A stretch of 45,531 bases of DNA from Methyloprofundus sp. (GTDB lineage: Bacteria > Pseudomonadota > Gammaproteobacteria > Methylococcales > Methylomonadaceae): contig DUBW01000074.1 in the NCBI GenBank assembly GCA_012960135.1, forward strand, positions 20,520 through 66,050, written 5' to 3'. The notes below the pieces were generated by a model. The model did no database searches. It was not told the DNA's origin and saw only the letters and a list, made by a program, of their open reading frames with translations. Position numbers and translations under genes: made by a program. How positions within the stretch are numbered: position 1 is the stretch's first letter; the number at the start of each line of letters is the position of its first letter. Positions 15,131 through 25,513 of this stretch are shown here, one piece after another.

Positions 15131-15880
15131 CAAGTGATAAGTCACGTGTCATATATTTAACACGGCCATGAGAGAATATTTCAGTGGGGCTATTTATACG
15201 AATATTGGCGGCTTTTTTCAATGATATTGAGCCGTAAACAACGACTTCATCGCCCGTATAGGCTGCGTTGATACACAGGGATTAAGTACCACCATAGACC
15301 GAATTTTGTTTAATCAGTTCCAATTTGTCCAGATCCCATGCGCTGGCCATGTTTTATCACAAGTACCAAAATTGGTTCCAAAGCCTAAAGTACGGCCATC
15401 CACTTTAACGGCTGCCCCCCACACATGAGACACGCAACCGGCAGGCAGTTTTTTGATGATTTCGTGTTTTTCTCATATAACCACACTGTCATCATAAGAG
15501 GCAACCATGAGTTTTTTGCCTTCTTGAGTCAAGAAGGCGTCATGTAAATGGCGCCCTATATTTTTGATTTTTGTTAATGGAAAGCTTTCTTTTAAGTCTA
15601 CTACCCAGACCTGACAAGCATTTTCCAGCGCGATGGCAAAAACATCAGCGTAGGGTGTACCTATAATCAGCTCAGAACCTGAGCTGAATACCATCTCGAT
15701 CTACACCTAATAATTTTAGCATCTTTAAGGGATTTAATGCCTCTGCATCTAGATTTACGGCATTATGTGGTACAAATGAACCTGCCATAATATATTCCCC
15801 ATCACGCGAAACCTCGACGTTTATAATTCTTGAGAAAAGAGAGTTTATAAAGATAACCAGGGGGGCTAATAAACGGTTTT
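15117..15880 (-). pseudogene. Heme d1 propeller (NirN/NirS-like) remnant
   Basis: Order of readable segments: VEVSRDGEYIMAGSFVPHN, LDAEALNPLKML, LIIGTPYADVFAIALENACQ, VWVVDLKESFPLTKIKNIGR, HLHDAFLTQEGKKLMVASYD, a stop, KKLPAGCVSHVWG, DGRTLGFGTNFG, and finally TGDEVVVYGSISLKKA with SPTEIFSHGRV before TAA. These follow the d1 beta-propeller of NirN and cytochrome cd1, with repeated S-R-D-G-E-Y and H-D-A-F blades. At least two frame changes, a stop and an internal gap show decay. With the adjoining cytochrome c and NirF fragments it marks a lost heme-d1 locus. Confidence 0.75.
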
Positions 15881-15911
15881 TTCATATTCAACTGTTGCAA
15901 AAAGGGCGTAA

Positions 15912-16175
15912 TATCTTAAAAAAGCCAAGTCGACTGAGCTGTTTAATAAAGCATCGGTTATTTTAGCGACAAATACATCAATATCAGGGGGAGAAGAAAT
16001 TTTTATTGATGCACTGACAGCGCTGCAAAAATCCAACGAATCAATGCCTTTTGGAGTATGTAAAACTTGTAAAAATTTTACTAGAAATGCGAATGTATTT
16101 TATTATCAGTTAACGCAGGAAAAATTAAGTAAAAATGATAGCGAGAAGATTTGTCAGGAACATATTCCTATATAA
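15912..16175 (+). pseudogene. C-terminal remnant of a MarR-like regulator with Cys tail
   Basis: An open frame without a start, preceded by a stop at 15909, reads ELFNKASVILATNTSISGGE, then ALTALQKSNESMPFGVCKTC, KNF and a Tyr/Gln-rich segment to SEKICQEHIPI before TAA. The C-x2-C-x2-F ... L-T-x-E-x-L ... I-C-x-E-H pattern is known to me from MarR-type regulators with an extra C-terminal metal-binding cluster. The DNA-binding half is missing, removed at the junction with the decayed d1 gene. The family call is tentative. Confidence 0.45.
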
Positions 16176-16220
16176 TACAGCAGTTATATTTTGATGTATT
16201 TTTACAGGATAAAAGAGCGA

Positions 16221-18431
16221 ATGATAAAACGACCTTTACTAATGGGTGCGGGGATGCTGTCGGGATATACAAATAGTCTGCGTCATGATCTACCTGCGGG
16301 TATTGTAGTCTTCCTACTGGCATTGCCTTTATGCCTGGGTATTGCGCTTGCATCTGGGGCTCCGTTGTTTGCGGGATTAATAACCGGAGTTGTTGGTGGT
16401 ATTGTAGTAACCCATTTTAGTGACTCGGCATTAGGTATTAGCGGTCCCTCTGCAGGACTGGCGGTAATTGTCTTTGCGGCTATTCAGGAACTGAGTTTTG
16501 ATGCCGTCCTGTTAGCCGTTGTTTTGGCAGGGGTTATTCAATTTATTATCGGGAACCTGGGGGCGGGAGTGATTGGCTATTATTTTCCTTCTGCTGTGAT
16601 TACCGGCATGCTATCGGGTATAGGGATTATTATTTTCCTTAAGCAGATTCCTCATACAATGGGGTATGACAAGGATTATGAAGGGGATATCTCATTTTTT
16701 CAGGGTGATGATTACACAACGTTGACAGAATTAGGGCATATGTTGGATTTTATTGCTCCTGGCGCGGTGGTTATCAGTCTGGTTTGTCTGGCGATTCTAC
16801 TGCTATGGGAAACCAACTGGATTAAGCAATACCCGTTTAGACGATGGTTGCATAGTTCGTTAATTGTGGTGATTGTCGGAGTATTATTAAATCAGCTGTT
16901 TGTATTCTTTTATCCAGAGTTGGCATTGGGTGCGAGCCATCTTGTCAGGTTGCCCGAAGCAGAAACACTGCACGATGTCCTTGGTTTAATTACCTTACCG
17001 AATTTTAGCCAAATTACCAACCCTGCTATTTATACGCTTGCTTTTACTATCGCTATTGTTGCCAGCCTGGAAACTTTATTATGTGTGGAGGCGGTAGATA
17101 AACTCGACCCTTATAAGCGAGTTACCTCTAGTAATCGAGAGCTTAGAGCGCAGGGCATCGGTAATATCTGTTCTGGTTTGATTGGTGGTTTACCGATGAC
17201 CCAGCTGATTGTACGAAGTTCGGCAAATATGCAATCAGGTGGACGTACTAAAACCGCAGCGTTCACTCAGGGTGTTTTGCTATTAATTGTGGTGTTGTGG
17301 GTTCCTCATGTAGCCAATATGATCCCTTTGGCAAGTCTTGCTTCTATTTTACTGGTGGTCGGCTATAAATTAGCTCAGCCAGCCTTATTTAAAACTATGT
17401 ATCAGGTAGGTTACTTTCATTTCATTCCATTTATGGCAACGATTTTCGGATTGATTTTTTCTGATATGTTGACAGGTATTAGTATAGGTATGGGGTTTGC
17501 CTTGTTTTTTATTTTGCTAGAAAATTTGAAAGTGGGGTTTTATTTACTTGAACAGAAAAAATCAAATAAAACAGTTATTACCTTTTCGGACAATGTTTCA
17601 TTTTTGAATAAGTCAAAAATTCTTCATATATTAAGTAATCTACCGGCCAAATCTAGCTTAGTGATCGATGCAACCTACGCTAAATATATTGATTATGATG
17701 TTTACGAAGTTATCCAGAATTTCAAGGTTGAGGCAAAACGTAGGAAGATCAATCTAGTCATTCAAAATTTGCGTGGTTTTGGTTTTTTAAAACCGGTCGA
17801 GCGTGCCTTGCCCATTACAAAAGAATCTCAGCAGGCATTATCGCCCAAAGGTGTGCTGGAGATATTAAAATCAGGAAATAGCCGCTTTGTTAATAGCCTT
17901 AAAAATAATCGTAATCTTTTAGAACAGGCAAACGAGAGTGTAGAGGGGCAGTTTCCTATTGCCATCATTTTAAGCTGTATTGATTCACGTACTTCAGCGG
18001 AATTGATTTTTGACCAAGGACTGGGTGATGTCTTTAGTGTTAGAGTCGCTGGAAATATCGTTAATGAAGATATTCTGGGCAGTATGGAGTTTGCCTGTAA
18101 ATCAGCAGGCTCTAAATTGGTCGTGGTGTTAGGGCACACCCATTGTGGTGCTATCAAAGGTGCATGCTCGGGAACTAAGCTAGGTAATTTAACGGGGTTA
18201 CTGGAAAAAATACAACCTGCCATTGAATCCGTTAACATGGGAAAACTCACTAACAACAGTTCTCTTTACTGCTCGCGAGAAGAGAAGGTTGCAGAGCGTA
18301 ATGTTGAGCTGATGGTAGAGCAAGTGAAGCAACGCAGTGATGTCCTGGCTGAACTGGAAGCAGCGGGTGGAATTAGTATCGTTGGGGCAATGTACAATAT
18401 TGAAACCGGAATTGTTGAATTTTATAATTGA
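16221..18431 (+). CDS. SulP anion transporter fused to STAS and beta-carbonic anhydrase
   Basis: 736 residues from the ATG at 16221; in-frame TTG/ATG codons at 16191/16194 are possible alternatives with no better ribosome-binding site. Residues 1 to about 420 form the SulP membrane domain (LPAGIVVFLLALPLCLGIAL, SGPSAGLAVIVFAAIQEL, about 11-12 helices). About 430-520 is a STAS-like domain (VIDATYAKYIDYDVYEVI). About 545 to the end is a beta-carbonic anhydrase with zinc ligands Cys586 (SCIDSRTS; Asp588 and Arg590 form the active-site dyad), His639 and Cys642 (GHTHCGA). Such fusions are thought to couple bicarbonate transport to CO2/bicarbonate interconversion at the inner membrane; transport of bicarbonate, not sulfate, is inferred. 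Confidence 0.92.
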   Translation: MIKRPLLMGAGMLSGYTNSLRHDLPAGIVVFLLALPLCLGIALASGAPLFAGLITGVVGGIVVTHFSDSALGISGPSAGLAVIVFAAIQELSFDAVLLAVVLAGVIQFIIGNLGAGVIGYYFPSAVITGMLSGIGIIIFLKQIPHTMGYDKDYEGDISFFQGDDYTTLTELGHMLDFIAPGAVVISLVCLAILLLWETNWIKQYPFRRWLHSSLIVVIVGVLLNQLFVFFYPELALGASHLVRLPEAETLHDVLGLITLPNFSQITNPAIYTLAFTIAIVASLETLLCVEAVDKLDPYKRVTSSNRELRAQGIGNICSGLIGGLPMTQLIVRSSANMQSGGRTKTAAFTQGVLLLIVVLWVPHVANMIPLASLASILLVVGYKLAQPALFKTMYQVGYFHFIPFMATIFGLIFSDMLTGISIGMGFALFFILLENLKVGFYLLEQKKSNKTVITFSDNVSFLNKSKILHILSNLPAKSSLVIDATYAKYIDYDVYEVIQNFKVEAKRRKINLVIQNLRGFGFLKPVERALPITKESQQALSPKGVLEILKSGNSRFVNSLKNNRNLLEQANESVEGQFPIAIILSCIDSRTSAELIFDQGLGDVFSVRVAGNIVNEDILGSMEFACKSAGSKLVVVLGHTHCGAIKGACSGTKLGNLTGLLEKIQPAIESVNMGKLTNNSSLYCSREEKVAERNVELMVEQVKQRSDVLAELEAAGGISIVGAMYNIETGIVEFYN

Positions 18432-18607
18432 ATGGTTTTTCTTGAAAGTATTCAGGTTTTAGCCATAGAAATTTCTGATTTATTCACATTGAAAGATGGA
18501 ATTCAAGTAGAATACGGCTCCTTTTAAAGATAATATCAATTATAAAAGCACATCCTATGTTCTGATCTTTCAGGCTTATGTGCTTACTCACTACCTAGAA
18601 AATAAAC

Positions 18608-20197
18608 ATGCTTACCACCGCAAATATCACCATGCAATTTGGCGCCAAGCCGCTCTTTGAAGATGTCTCTGTTAAATTTGGTAACGGAAATCGTTATGGA
18701 CTTATTGGTGCCAATGGCTGTGGTAAAACAACCTTTATGAAAATTTTGGGTGGTGACCTGGAGCAAACAGCGGGTAATGTTTCCAAAGATTCACAGGAAC
18801 GCATTGGTAAACTGAAACAGGATCAGTTTGCTTATGAAGAGTATGCGGTAATAGATACTGTCATTATGGGGCACGAAGAATTATGGAAAGTAAAATCGGA
18901 GCGTGATGCCATTTATGCTAATCCAGCGATGACAGAGGAAGAAGGGATGCGTGTTGCAGAACTAGAATCTGAATTTGCCGAGATGGATGGCTACACTGCC
19001 GAGTCGCGTGCCGGGGAATTATTAGCCGGTGTCGGAATACCGCCAGAGCAACATTATGGCTTCATGAGTAACGTTGCCCCCGGCTGGAAATTGCGCGTAT
19101 TATTAGCGCAGGTATTGTTCGCTGAACCAGATATTATGCTGCTGGACGAGCCGACAAATAACCTGGATATTAACGCTATCCGCTGGCTGGAAGGGGTGTT
19201 AAATGAACGTCAGTGCACCATGGTCATCATCTCGCATGATCGACACTTCCTAAATAGCGTGTGTAGTCATATGGCTGATCTGGATTATGGTGAAATTCGG
19301 CTTTATCCAGGTTCTTATGATGATTATATGACCGCATCAACGATGGTTACCGATCAGTTACAAGCCGATAACGCCAGAAAACAAGCGAAAATTACCGAAC
19401 TCAAAGCCTTTGTCAGTCGCTTTTCTGCCAACGCCTCAAAATCAAAACAAGCGACCTCTCGCGCAAGACAGATGGAAAAGATAGATCTAGTTGAGATCAA
19501 GCCTTCGAGCCGGAAAAATCCGTTTATCCGCTTCGAGCAAAATAAAAAACTGCATAGGCTGGCACTAGAAATACAAGATCTGACTAAAGGTTATGAACAA
19601 CAATTATTTAAGCAGCTTAACCTGATGGTACAGGTAGGTGAGCGTATTGCCATTATCGGTCCAAACGGCATTGGTAAAACAACCTTATTAAAATGCATGG
19701 CAGGAGAAACAGAGCTAGATTCAGGGACGGTAAAATGGTCTGATAATTCAGATATAGGCTATTGTGCGCAAGATCATGCGGCTGATTTTGTACAAGATAA
19801 ACAATTATTTGACTGGATGGAGCAATGGAGGCAACCTAGTGATGATGATCAGGCTATACGTGGTACGTTGGGGCGTTTGTTATTTTCTCAGGATGATATC
19901 GATAAAAAGGTGAGTGTACTATCCGGTGGGGAAAAGGGCCGGATGATCTTTGGTAAGCTGATGTTGCGTCGTAATAATATTCTATTACTGGATGAGCCGA
20001 CCAATCATCTGGATATGGAATCTATCGAGGCATTGAATCTAGCGCTGGAAAATTACCCGGGGACTTTAATTTTCGTTAGCCATGACCGTGAATTTGTTTC
20101 CAGTCTGGCAACCCGGATACTGGAACTATCACCCTCAGGAATAGTTGATTTTCGTGGCACCTATGAAGAATATCTTGTGAGTCAGAATATTGGCTAA
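18608..20197 (+). CDS. ybiT: ABC-F ATPase, YbiT type
   Basis: 529 residues, nearly the same length and very similar throughout to E. coli YbiT (VTMQFGxKPLFEDxSVKFG opening; [13 protein letters not shown] in the linker). Two ABC cassettes in tandem without membrane segments: Walker [10 protein letters not shown] (about 34-42) and GPNGIGKTT, Walker [11 protein letters not shown] and [10 protein letters not shown]. The second signature is a normal LSGGEKGR, while the first is replaced by VAPGWKLR, as in YbiT proteins. ABC-F proteins act on the ribosome as translation factors; the specific job of YbiT is less well defined. Its 3' end faces dapB. Confidence 0.93.
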   Translation: MLTTANITMQFGAKPLFEDVSVKFGNGNRYGLIGANGCGKTTFMKILGGDLEQTAGNVSKDSQERIGKLKQDQFAYEEYAVIDTVIMGHEELWKVKSERDAIYANPAMTEEEGMRVAELESEFAEMDGYTAESRAGELLAGVGIPPEQHYGFMSNVAPGWKLRVLLAQVLFAEPDIMLLDEPTNNLDINAIRWLEGVLNERQCTMVIISHDRHFLNSVCSHMADLDYGEIRLYPGSYDDYMTASTMVTDQLQADNARKQAKITELKAFVSRFSANASKSKQATSRARQMEKIDLVEIKPSSRKNPFIRFEQNKKLHRLALEIQDLTKGYEQQLFKQLNLMVQVGERIAIIGPNGIGKTTLLKCMAGETELDSGTVKWSDNSDIGYCAQDHAADFVQDKQLFDWMEQWRQPSDDDQAIRGTLGRLLFSQDDIDKKVSVLSGGEKGRMIFGKLMLRRNNILLLDEPTNHLDMESIEALNLALENYPGTLIFVSHDREFVSSLATRILELSPSGIVDFRGTYEEYLVSQNIG

Positions 20198-20250
20198 CAT
20201 TTCCTGGTTTGAATTTAACTCTGCGTATCAGTACAACTAATAAGCTGTTT

Positions 20251-20272
20251 CGGTAAGATTCATGTCTTGCCG
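20251..20272. terminator. Hairpin between convergent ybiT and dapB
   Basis: CGGTAAGA and TCTTGCCG pair (one G-T) around six bases, with AAGC/GCTT outside. It lies in the 96-base gap between the two converging genes and could serve both strands. No long T-run was seen. Confidence 0.4.
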
Positions 20273-20293
20273 CTTGCTTCAGATATTGCTGCG

Positions 20294-21109
<816 letters not shown>

Positions 21110-22261
21110 TTATCCTGTTAATTTATCGAAAAAACTTTTTACACCATCGACCCAAGTATGCTCTTGTGGACTATGGTGTTTGCCGCCAGATGATAGGGCC
21201 TCGCGAAATTTCTCAACCAGTTCTTTTTGCTCTTTTGTTAATCGCACCGGGGTTTCAATCTGCACACGACACATTAAATCACCCACTGCACCACCACGCA
21301 CTGGCTTAACGCCTTTGCCGCGTAATCTAAATAATTTTCCTGTCTGGGTCTCGGCAGGAATTTTTAATTTAACCTTACCACTTAGAGTAGGTACTTCCAG
21401 TTCGCCGCCCAGGCAGGCTGTAGGAAAGCTGATGGGCACTTCACAATAAAGGTTCGCACCATCACGGGTAAAAATAGGGTGATCTTTTACCTGAATCTGA
21501 ACGTATAAGTCTCCAGCTGGACCGCCATGAGCGCCTGCTTCTCCTTCTCCGCCCAAGCGAATACGATCGCCGGTATCAACACCTTGTGGTACTTTGACAG
21601 ATAAGGTCTTATTTTCTTGAACACGTCCCTGTCCCTGACATTTACGACAAGGGTCTTTAATTTGCTGACCTGTGCCCTGACAGGTAGGACATGCCTGCTG
21701 TACAGAGAAAAATCCTTGCTGCATTCTAACTTGGCCATGCCCCTGACAGGTTGAACATGTTACCGGGCTGGAGCCTTTTTTAGCACCTGATCCGCTACAT
21801 TCTCCACAGGCGGTTAATACGGGTACTCTGATCTTAGCTTCAGTACCGGCAACAGCATCTTCTAGAGAGAGTTCCAGGTTATAGCGTAAATCGGCACCGC
21901 GCTGTACATTACTGCGTTGGCGACCGCCGCTAGCTCCACCACCACCAAAAATATCACCGAAAACATCACCAAAGACATCGCCAAAGCCTTCAGCATTACC
22001 GCCAAAGCCACCTCGGCCACCACCAGTAGAGTTATCAACACCGGCATGACCAAACTGGTCATAAGCTGAACGTTTCTGAGCATCGGATAGAATTTCGTAA
22101 GCTTCTTTAATCTGTTTGAATTTCTTCTCAGCTACCTTTGGCTTTTCTTTATTTCTATCAGGGTGATATTTCATTGCCATCTTGCGATAGTTTTTCTTTA
22201 TTTCTGGTTCACTTGCGTTTTTACTAACACCCAGTAGTTTATAAAAGTCTTCTTTTGCCAT
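21110..22261 (-). CDS. dnaJ: Chaperone DnaJ
   Basis: 383 residues with all parts of a type I Hsp40: J-domain with HPD (YHPDRNK, about residue 34), a Gly/Phe-rich linker ([10 protein letters not shown] to GGGGASGG), four CxxCxGxG zinc repeats ([32 protein letters not shown]) and the C-terminal substrate domain. It stimulates DnaK ATPase and delivers substrates. It is separated from dnaK by 372 nt containing a hairpin and a 176-bp palindromic element, so it may have transcription of its own or reduced read-through. Confidence 0.97.
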   Translation of the reverse strand: MAKEDFYKLLGVSKNASEPEIKKNYRKMAMKYHPDRNKEKPKVAEKKFKQIKEAYEILSDAQKRSAYDQFGHAGVDNSTGGGRGGFGGNAEGFGDVFGDVFGDIFGGGGASGGRQRSNVQRGADLRYNLELSLEDAVAGTEAKIRVPVLTACGECSGSGAKKGSSPVTCSTCQGHGQVRMQQGFFSVQQACPTCQGTGQQIKDPCRKCQGQGRVQENKTLSVKVPQGVDTGDRIRLGGEGEAGAHGGPAGDLYVQIQVKDHPIFTRDGANLYCEVPISFPTACLGGELEVPTLSGKVKLKIPAETQTGKLFRLRGKGVKPVRGGAVGDLMCRVQIETPVRLTKEQKELVEKFREALSSGGKHHSPQEHTWVDGVKSFFDKLTG

Positions 22262-22287
22262 GTTTCAGTCCACACCCTAACATTGTC

Positions 22288-22463
22288 AGGGCTTATACTT
22301 CACGCTGTCACGGAATGCGGAATCCTAACGGCTGTTTTTTTGCCGATAGCTACGTTTCTGAAACAGTTACGTAGTTATCTATGCGCCTGTTTGAGCACCT
22401 TGCTTTCGACAAAAAACAGCTCGCTATCAATTCCTCACCCGTGACAGCGTGAAGTATAGCCCT
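22288..22463. repeat. Palindromic element, copy A, with conserved 20-nt core
   Basis: The outer arms (22288-22313 and 22439-22463) pair over 25 bases with a single extra base; they include CTTCACGCTGTCACGG / CCGTGACAGCGTGAAG. Pairing continues inward around GCTGTTTTTTT / AAAAAACAGC. In the centre CTGAAACAG (22358-22366) and CTGTTTGAG (22387-22395) flank the core TTACGTAGTTATCTATGCGC (22367-22386). The same core, with different arms, occurs at 31606-31625 (reverse) and 40130-40149. It lies between dnaK and dnaJ. Confidence 0.75.
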
Positions 22464-22568
22464 GTTAAATTTGATTTTTTATACTTACAAAAAAGAGTAA
22501 ATTTTAAGTCACGGGTCTTAATACTTGCGTAATTTCGTGGTTAAAGGCCACTCTTAATTTGATACAAC

Positions 22569-22605
22569 AACGCCTCGCCACAGATTTTCTCTGTGGCGAG
22601 GCGTT
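22569..22605 (-). terminator. Strong hairpin after dnaK
   Basis: A perfect 16-bp GC-rich stem (AACGCCTCGCCACAGA / TCTGTGGCGAGGCGTT) with a 5-base loop begins 29 bases after the dnaK stop. In the dnaK direction only TTGTTGT follows; TTTT follows on the other strand. It may attenuate transcription into dnaJ or stabilise the grpE-dnaK mRNA. Confidence 0.65.
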
Positions 22606-22633
22606 TTCCATTATTAAAATGGAGTGTTACGAC

Positions 22634-24568
22634 TTATTTTTTCTCGTCGTCTTTCACTTCTTCAAATTCCGCATCAACAACACTATCATCAGCTTCGTCA
22701 GCTGGTTGCTGAGCAGCACCGTCCATATCTGGTGCACCTTCAGCGCCTGCTTGCTGTGCATAGGCACGTTCAGCCAGTTTGCCTGACAACTCAGTTAGCG
22801 CAGTTGTTTTTGCTTCGATAGCTTCTTTATCGTCACCTTTAACGACTTCTTTTAGCTCTTCGACAGCAGCGTCAATTGCAGCTTTTTCTTCTTCAGTGAC
22901 TTGCTCGCCTAATTCTTCTATCGATTTTTCAGTCGCGTTGATCATGCTTTCCGCTGTATTACGCACAGAAACTAGTTCAGTGACTTTCTTATCTTCTTCT
23001 GCGTGAGCTTCAGCATCTTTTACCATACGCTCAACTTCTTCGTCTGATAAACCACTCGATGCTTTAATGATGATAGATTGCTCTTTACCCGTTGTTTTAT
23101 CTTTTGCCGAAACATTCAGGATACCATTGGCATCAATATCAAATGCAACTTCAATTTGAGGTGCTCCACGACGTGCTGGTGGAATATCTGCTAAATCAAA
23201 ACGGCCTAATGACTTGTTACCTGTAGCGACTTCACGCTCACCTTGTAAGACATGCACAGTTACCGCAGTCTGGTTGTCGTCAGCAGTAGAGAATACCTGT
23301 GATGCATTGGTCGGAATAGTGGTGTTTTTTTCGATCAGCTTAGTCATTACACCGCCCATAGTCTCAATGCCTAAAGATAGAGGTGTCACATCTAATAACA
23401 AGACATCTGTAACATCACCACCTAAAACACCGGCCTGAATCGCAGCACCTAAGGCAACCGCTTCGTCAGGGTTGACATCTTTACGAGGCTCTTTACCGAA
23501 AATGCTCTGTACGATTTGCTGTACTTTCGGCATACGTGTCTGGCCACCAACAATAATAACATCGCTGATTTCACTTGTAGATAGACCCGCATCTTTCAAT
23601 GCTGTTTCACAAGGGCCTTTAGTACGCTGAATTAAATCTTCAACTAAAGACTCTAATTTGGCGCGCGTTAACTTAACATTTAAATGCTTGGGACCTGAGG
23701 CATCCGCTGTTACATAAGGCAGGTTAATATCTGTTTGTTCTGCAGAAGATAATTCGATTTTTGCTTTTTCTGCCGCTTCTTTTAAGCGTTGTAAAGCTAA
23801 TGGATCATTGTGTAAGTCAATGCCATTGTCTTTTTTAAACTCAGATGCCAGATAATCAATGATACGTAAGTCGAAATCTTCTCCACCTAGGAATGTATCA
23901 CCGTTAGTCGCTAATACTTCAAACTGGTGCTCGCCTTCAACTTCTGCGATTTCAATAATGGAAATATCAAATGTTCCACCACCTAAGTCATACACAGCTA
24001 TTGTAGAGTCACCTGGTGTCTGATCCATACCAAATGCTAATGCTGCTGCAGTTGGCTCATTGATAATACGTTTAACATCGAGTCCTGCAACACGGCCCGC
24101 ATCTTTAGTTGCCTGACGCTGAGAATCATTAAAGTAGGCAGGAACAGTAATTACTGCTTCTTTTACTTCTTCACCTAAAAATGCTTCTGCATCTTTTTTT
24201 AGTTTCATCAAAATACGAGATGAAATTTCAGGTGCAGCCATTTTTTTACCATGACACTCAACCCAGGCATCACCATTTTCTGCTTCGATAATGTTATAAG
24301 GCACCATCTTGATGTCTTTTTGTACCACATCCTCTTTAAAACGACGACCGATTAAACGCTTAATCGCGAATAATGTATTTTCCGGGTTAGTTACCGCCTG
24401 ACGTTTAGCAGACTGACCGACTAATACTTCGTCATCTTTAGTAAATGCAATAATTGAAGGTGTTGTTCTAGCACCTTCGCTGTTTTCTATAACGCGTGCT
24501 TTACCGTTTTCCAGTACCGCAACACATGAATTAGTTGTACCTAAATCAATTCCAATCATTTTAGCCAT
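22634..24568 (-). CDS. dnaK: Chaperone DnaK (Hsp70)
   Basis: 644 residues from the ATG at 24568, preceded by GGAG with good spacing; an in-frame TTG 12 bases earlier is not needed. The nucleotide-binding domain has [40 protein letters not shown] and [10 protein letters not shown]. The inter-domain linker and beta-domain follow ([15 protein letters not shown]). The C-terminal lid ends in an acidic tail ([15 protein letters not shown]) that binds partner proteins. It works with the GrpE and DnaJ encoded on either side. Expression should be RpoH-dependent from the promoter upstream of grpE. Confidence 0.98.
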   Translation of the reverse strand: MAKMIGIDLGTTNSCVAVLENGKARVIENSEGARTTPSIIAFTKDDEVLVGQSAKRQAVTNPENTLFAIKRLIGRRFKEDVVQKDIKMVPYNIIEAENGDAWVECHGKKMAAPEISSRILMKLKKDAEAFLGEEVKEAVITVPAYFNDSQRQATKDAGRVAGLDVKRIINEPTAAALAFGMDQTPGDSTIAVYDLGGGTFDISIIEIAEVEGEHQFEVLATNGDTFLGGEDFDLRIIDYLASEFKKDNGIDLHNDPLALQRLKEAAEKAKIELSSAEQTDINLPYVTADASGPKHLNVKLTRAKLESLVEDLIQRTKGPCETALKDAGLSTSEISDVIIVGGQTRMPKVQQIVQSIFGKEPRKDVNPDEAVALGAAIQAGVLGGDVTDVLLLDVTPLSLGIETMGGVMTKLIEKNTTIPTNASQVFSTADDNQTAVTVHVLQGEREVATGNKSLGRFDLADIPPARRGAPQIEVAFDIDANGILNVSAKDKTTGKEQSIIIKASSGLSDEEVERMVKDAEAHAEEDKKVTELVSVRNTAESMINATEKSIEELGEQVTEEEKAAIDAAVEELKEVVKGDDKEAIEAKTTALTELSGKLAERAYAQQAGAEGAPDMDGAAQQPADEADDSVVDAEFEEVKDDEKK

Positions 24569-24673
24569 TGAATGCTCCAAAAAGGTTTATATATTTAAAA
24601 AGTTAAATCTGATATGTGGTTGTTAATTTTTTTTTCAAGCCCTGTTTTCTTTGCGCTTTGAAAATAACCTGCT

Positions 24674-25282
24674 TTAGGTTGCTGCCTGAGCGACCACCAC
24701 CATCGCAGGGCGAATCAAACGGCCGTTCAATACATAACCTTTTTGCATGACATTAATCACCGTATTTGGCTCTGCATCTGCTGTTGGCATCATAGTCATC
24801 GCCTGATGGAATTCGGGATTAAACGGCTGATCGATAGGGTCGATTGCTTCAATATTAAATTTAGCGAATACAGACTCAAACTGCTTAACGGTTAATTCAC
24901 TGCCTTCTTTCAGTTTAATTACTTCAGGTACATCACTGGTAGCGGCTTGCAAGCCTAATTCCAGTGAATCAATGACGCTGAGTAATTCTTTGGCAAATTT
25001 TTCCAGACCAAATTTGTGCGCACTATCCAGGTCTTTTTGTGTGCGCCTTTTTAGGTTATCCATTTCCGCCTGAATACGTAGGACTTTATCCCAGTTCTCA
25101 GTAGCTTTTTTTTCTGCCTTTGCCAATTGCTGTTGCAATGCTTCGATAGTAATCTCACCATCAGGCTCTACAGGCTCAACTATTTCTATGTCGTCACTGT
25201 TCAAGTCTTCCACTTGCTCAAGAATGTCCTCATCCAAATCGTTATCAGATTGAGACTCCGGGGGTAGCTGGTCTTTACTCAT
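24674..25282 (-). CDS. grpE: Nucleotide exchange factor GrpE
   Basis: 202 residues from the ATG at 25282 (MSKDQLPPES), which has GGAG 9 nt upstream; an upstream in-frame start at 25336 would add a hydrophobic stretch not found in GrpE. An acidic, flexible N-terminus is followed by the long dimerising helix (ITIEALQQQLAKAEKKATEN to NLKRRTQKD), and the beta-domain has FNPEFHQAM and VLNGRLIRPAMVVV. It releases ADP from DnaK. It lies 105 nt before dnaK. Confidence 0.96.
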   Translation of the reverse strand: MSKDQLPPESQSDNDLDEDILEQVEDLNSDDIEIVEPVEPDGEITIEALQQQLAKAEKKATENWDKVLRIQAEMDNLKRRTQKDLDSAHKFGLEKFAKELLSVIDSLELGLQAATSDVPEVIKLKEGSELTVKQFESVFAKFNIEAIDPIDQPFNPEFHQAMTMMPTADAEPNTVINVMQKGYVLNGRLIRPAMVVVAQAAT

Positions 25283-25353
25283 TTGTTGTTGCTCCAAAAA
25301 AATATAGCTATTACATAAAAAAATGTCATTAATCAATTAGCTATCAACCTAGC

Positions 25354-25386
25354 AAAAGATAAAGCCAGGGTATGGCTTTATCTTTT
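25354..25386 (-). terminator. Perfect 14-bp hairpin between hrcA and grpE
   Basis: AAAAGATAAAGCCA and TGGCTTTATCTTTT flank a 5-base loop, so each strand ends in a T-run. It lies downstream of the RpoH-type promoter and upstream of grpE, inside the likely 5' leader. It could end hrcA transcription, or act as a leader structure that heat-shock transcripts must pass. Confidence 0.55.
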
Positions 25387-25487
25387 AGCTAAACACTTTT
25401 TTTGTGGATACAGGCGGGTTGATACCACGCCTTACGTAAGACAAATACAAGTAAGCACTGATTAATTACAAAAAATATGCACTTATG

Positions 25488-25513
25488 ATGGGGATGCTTA
25501 ATCTTTATTCAAG
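25488..25513 (-). promoter_or_regulatory. RpoH (sigma-32) promoter for grpE-dnaK
   Basis: On the minus strand CTTGAA (25513-25508), a 14-base spacer, then CCCCATCAT (from 25493). This matches the heat-shock consensus CTTGAAA-N13-15-CCCCATNT closely. The -35 box overlaps the hrcA stop codon (25509-25511). Transcription would start near 25480, giving a leader of about 200 nt before grpE. Confidence 0.8.

Noticed and set aside
17828-18256. 142-codon antisense open frame across the carbonic anhydrase domain
   Set aside because: Shadow of a well-supported gene; no start signal or recognisable motif.
25430-25470. Possible CIRCE element (GCACT words) between hrcA and grpE
   Set aside because: No matching inverted half-site at 9-base spacing; only single GCACT words.
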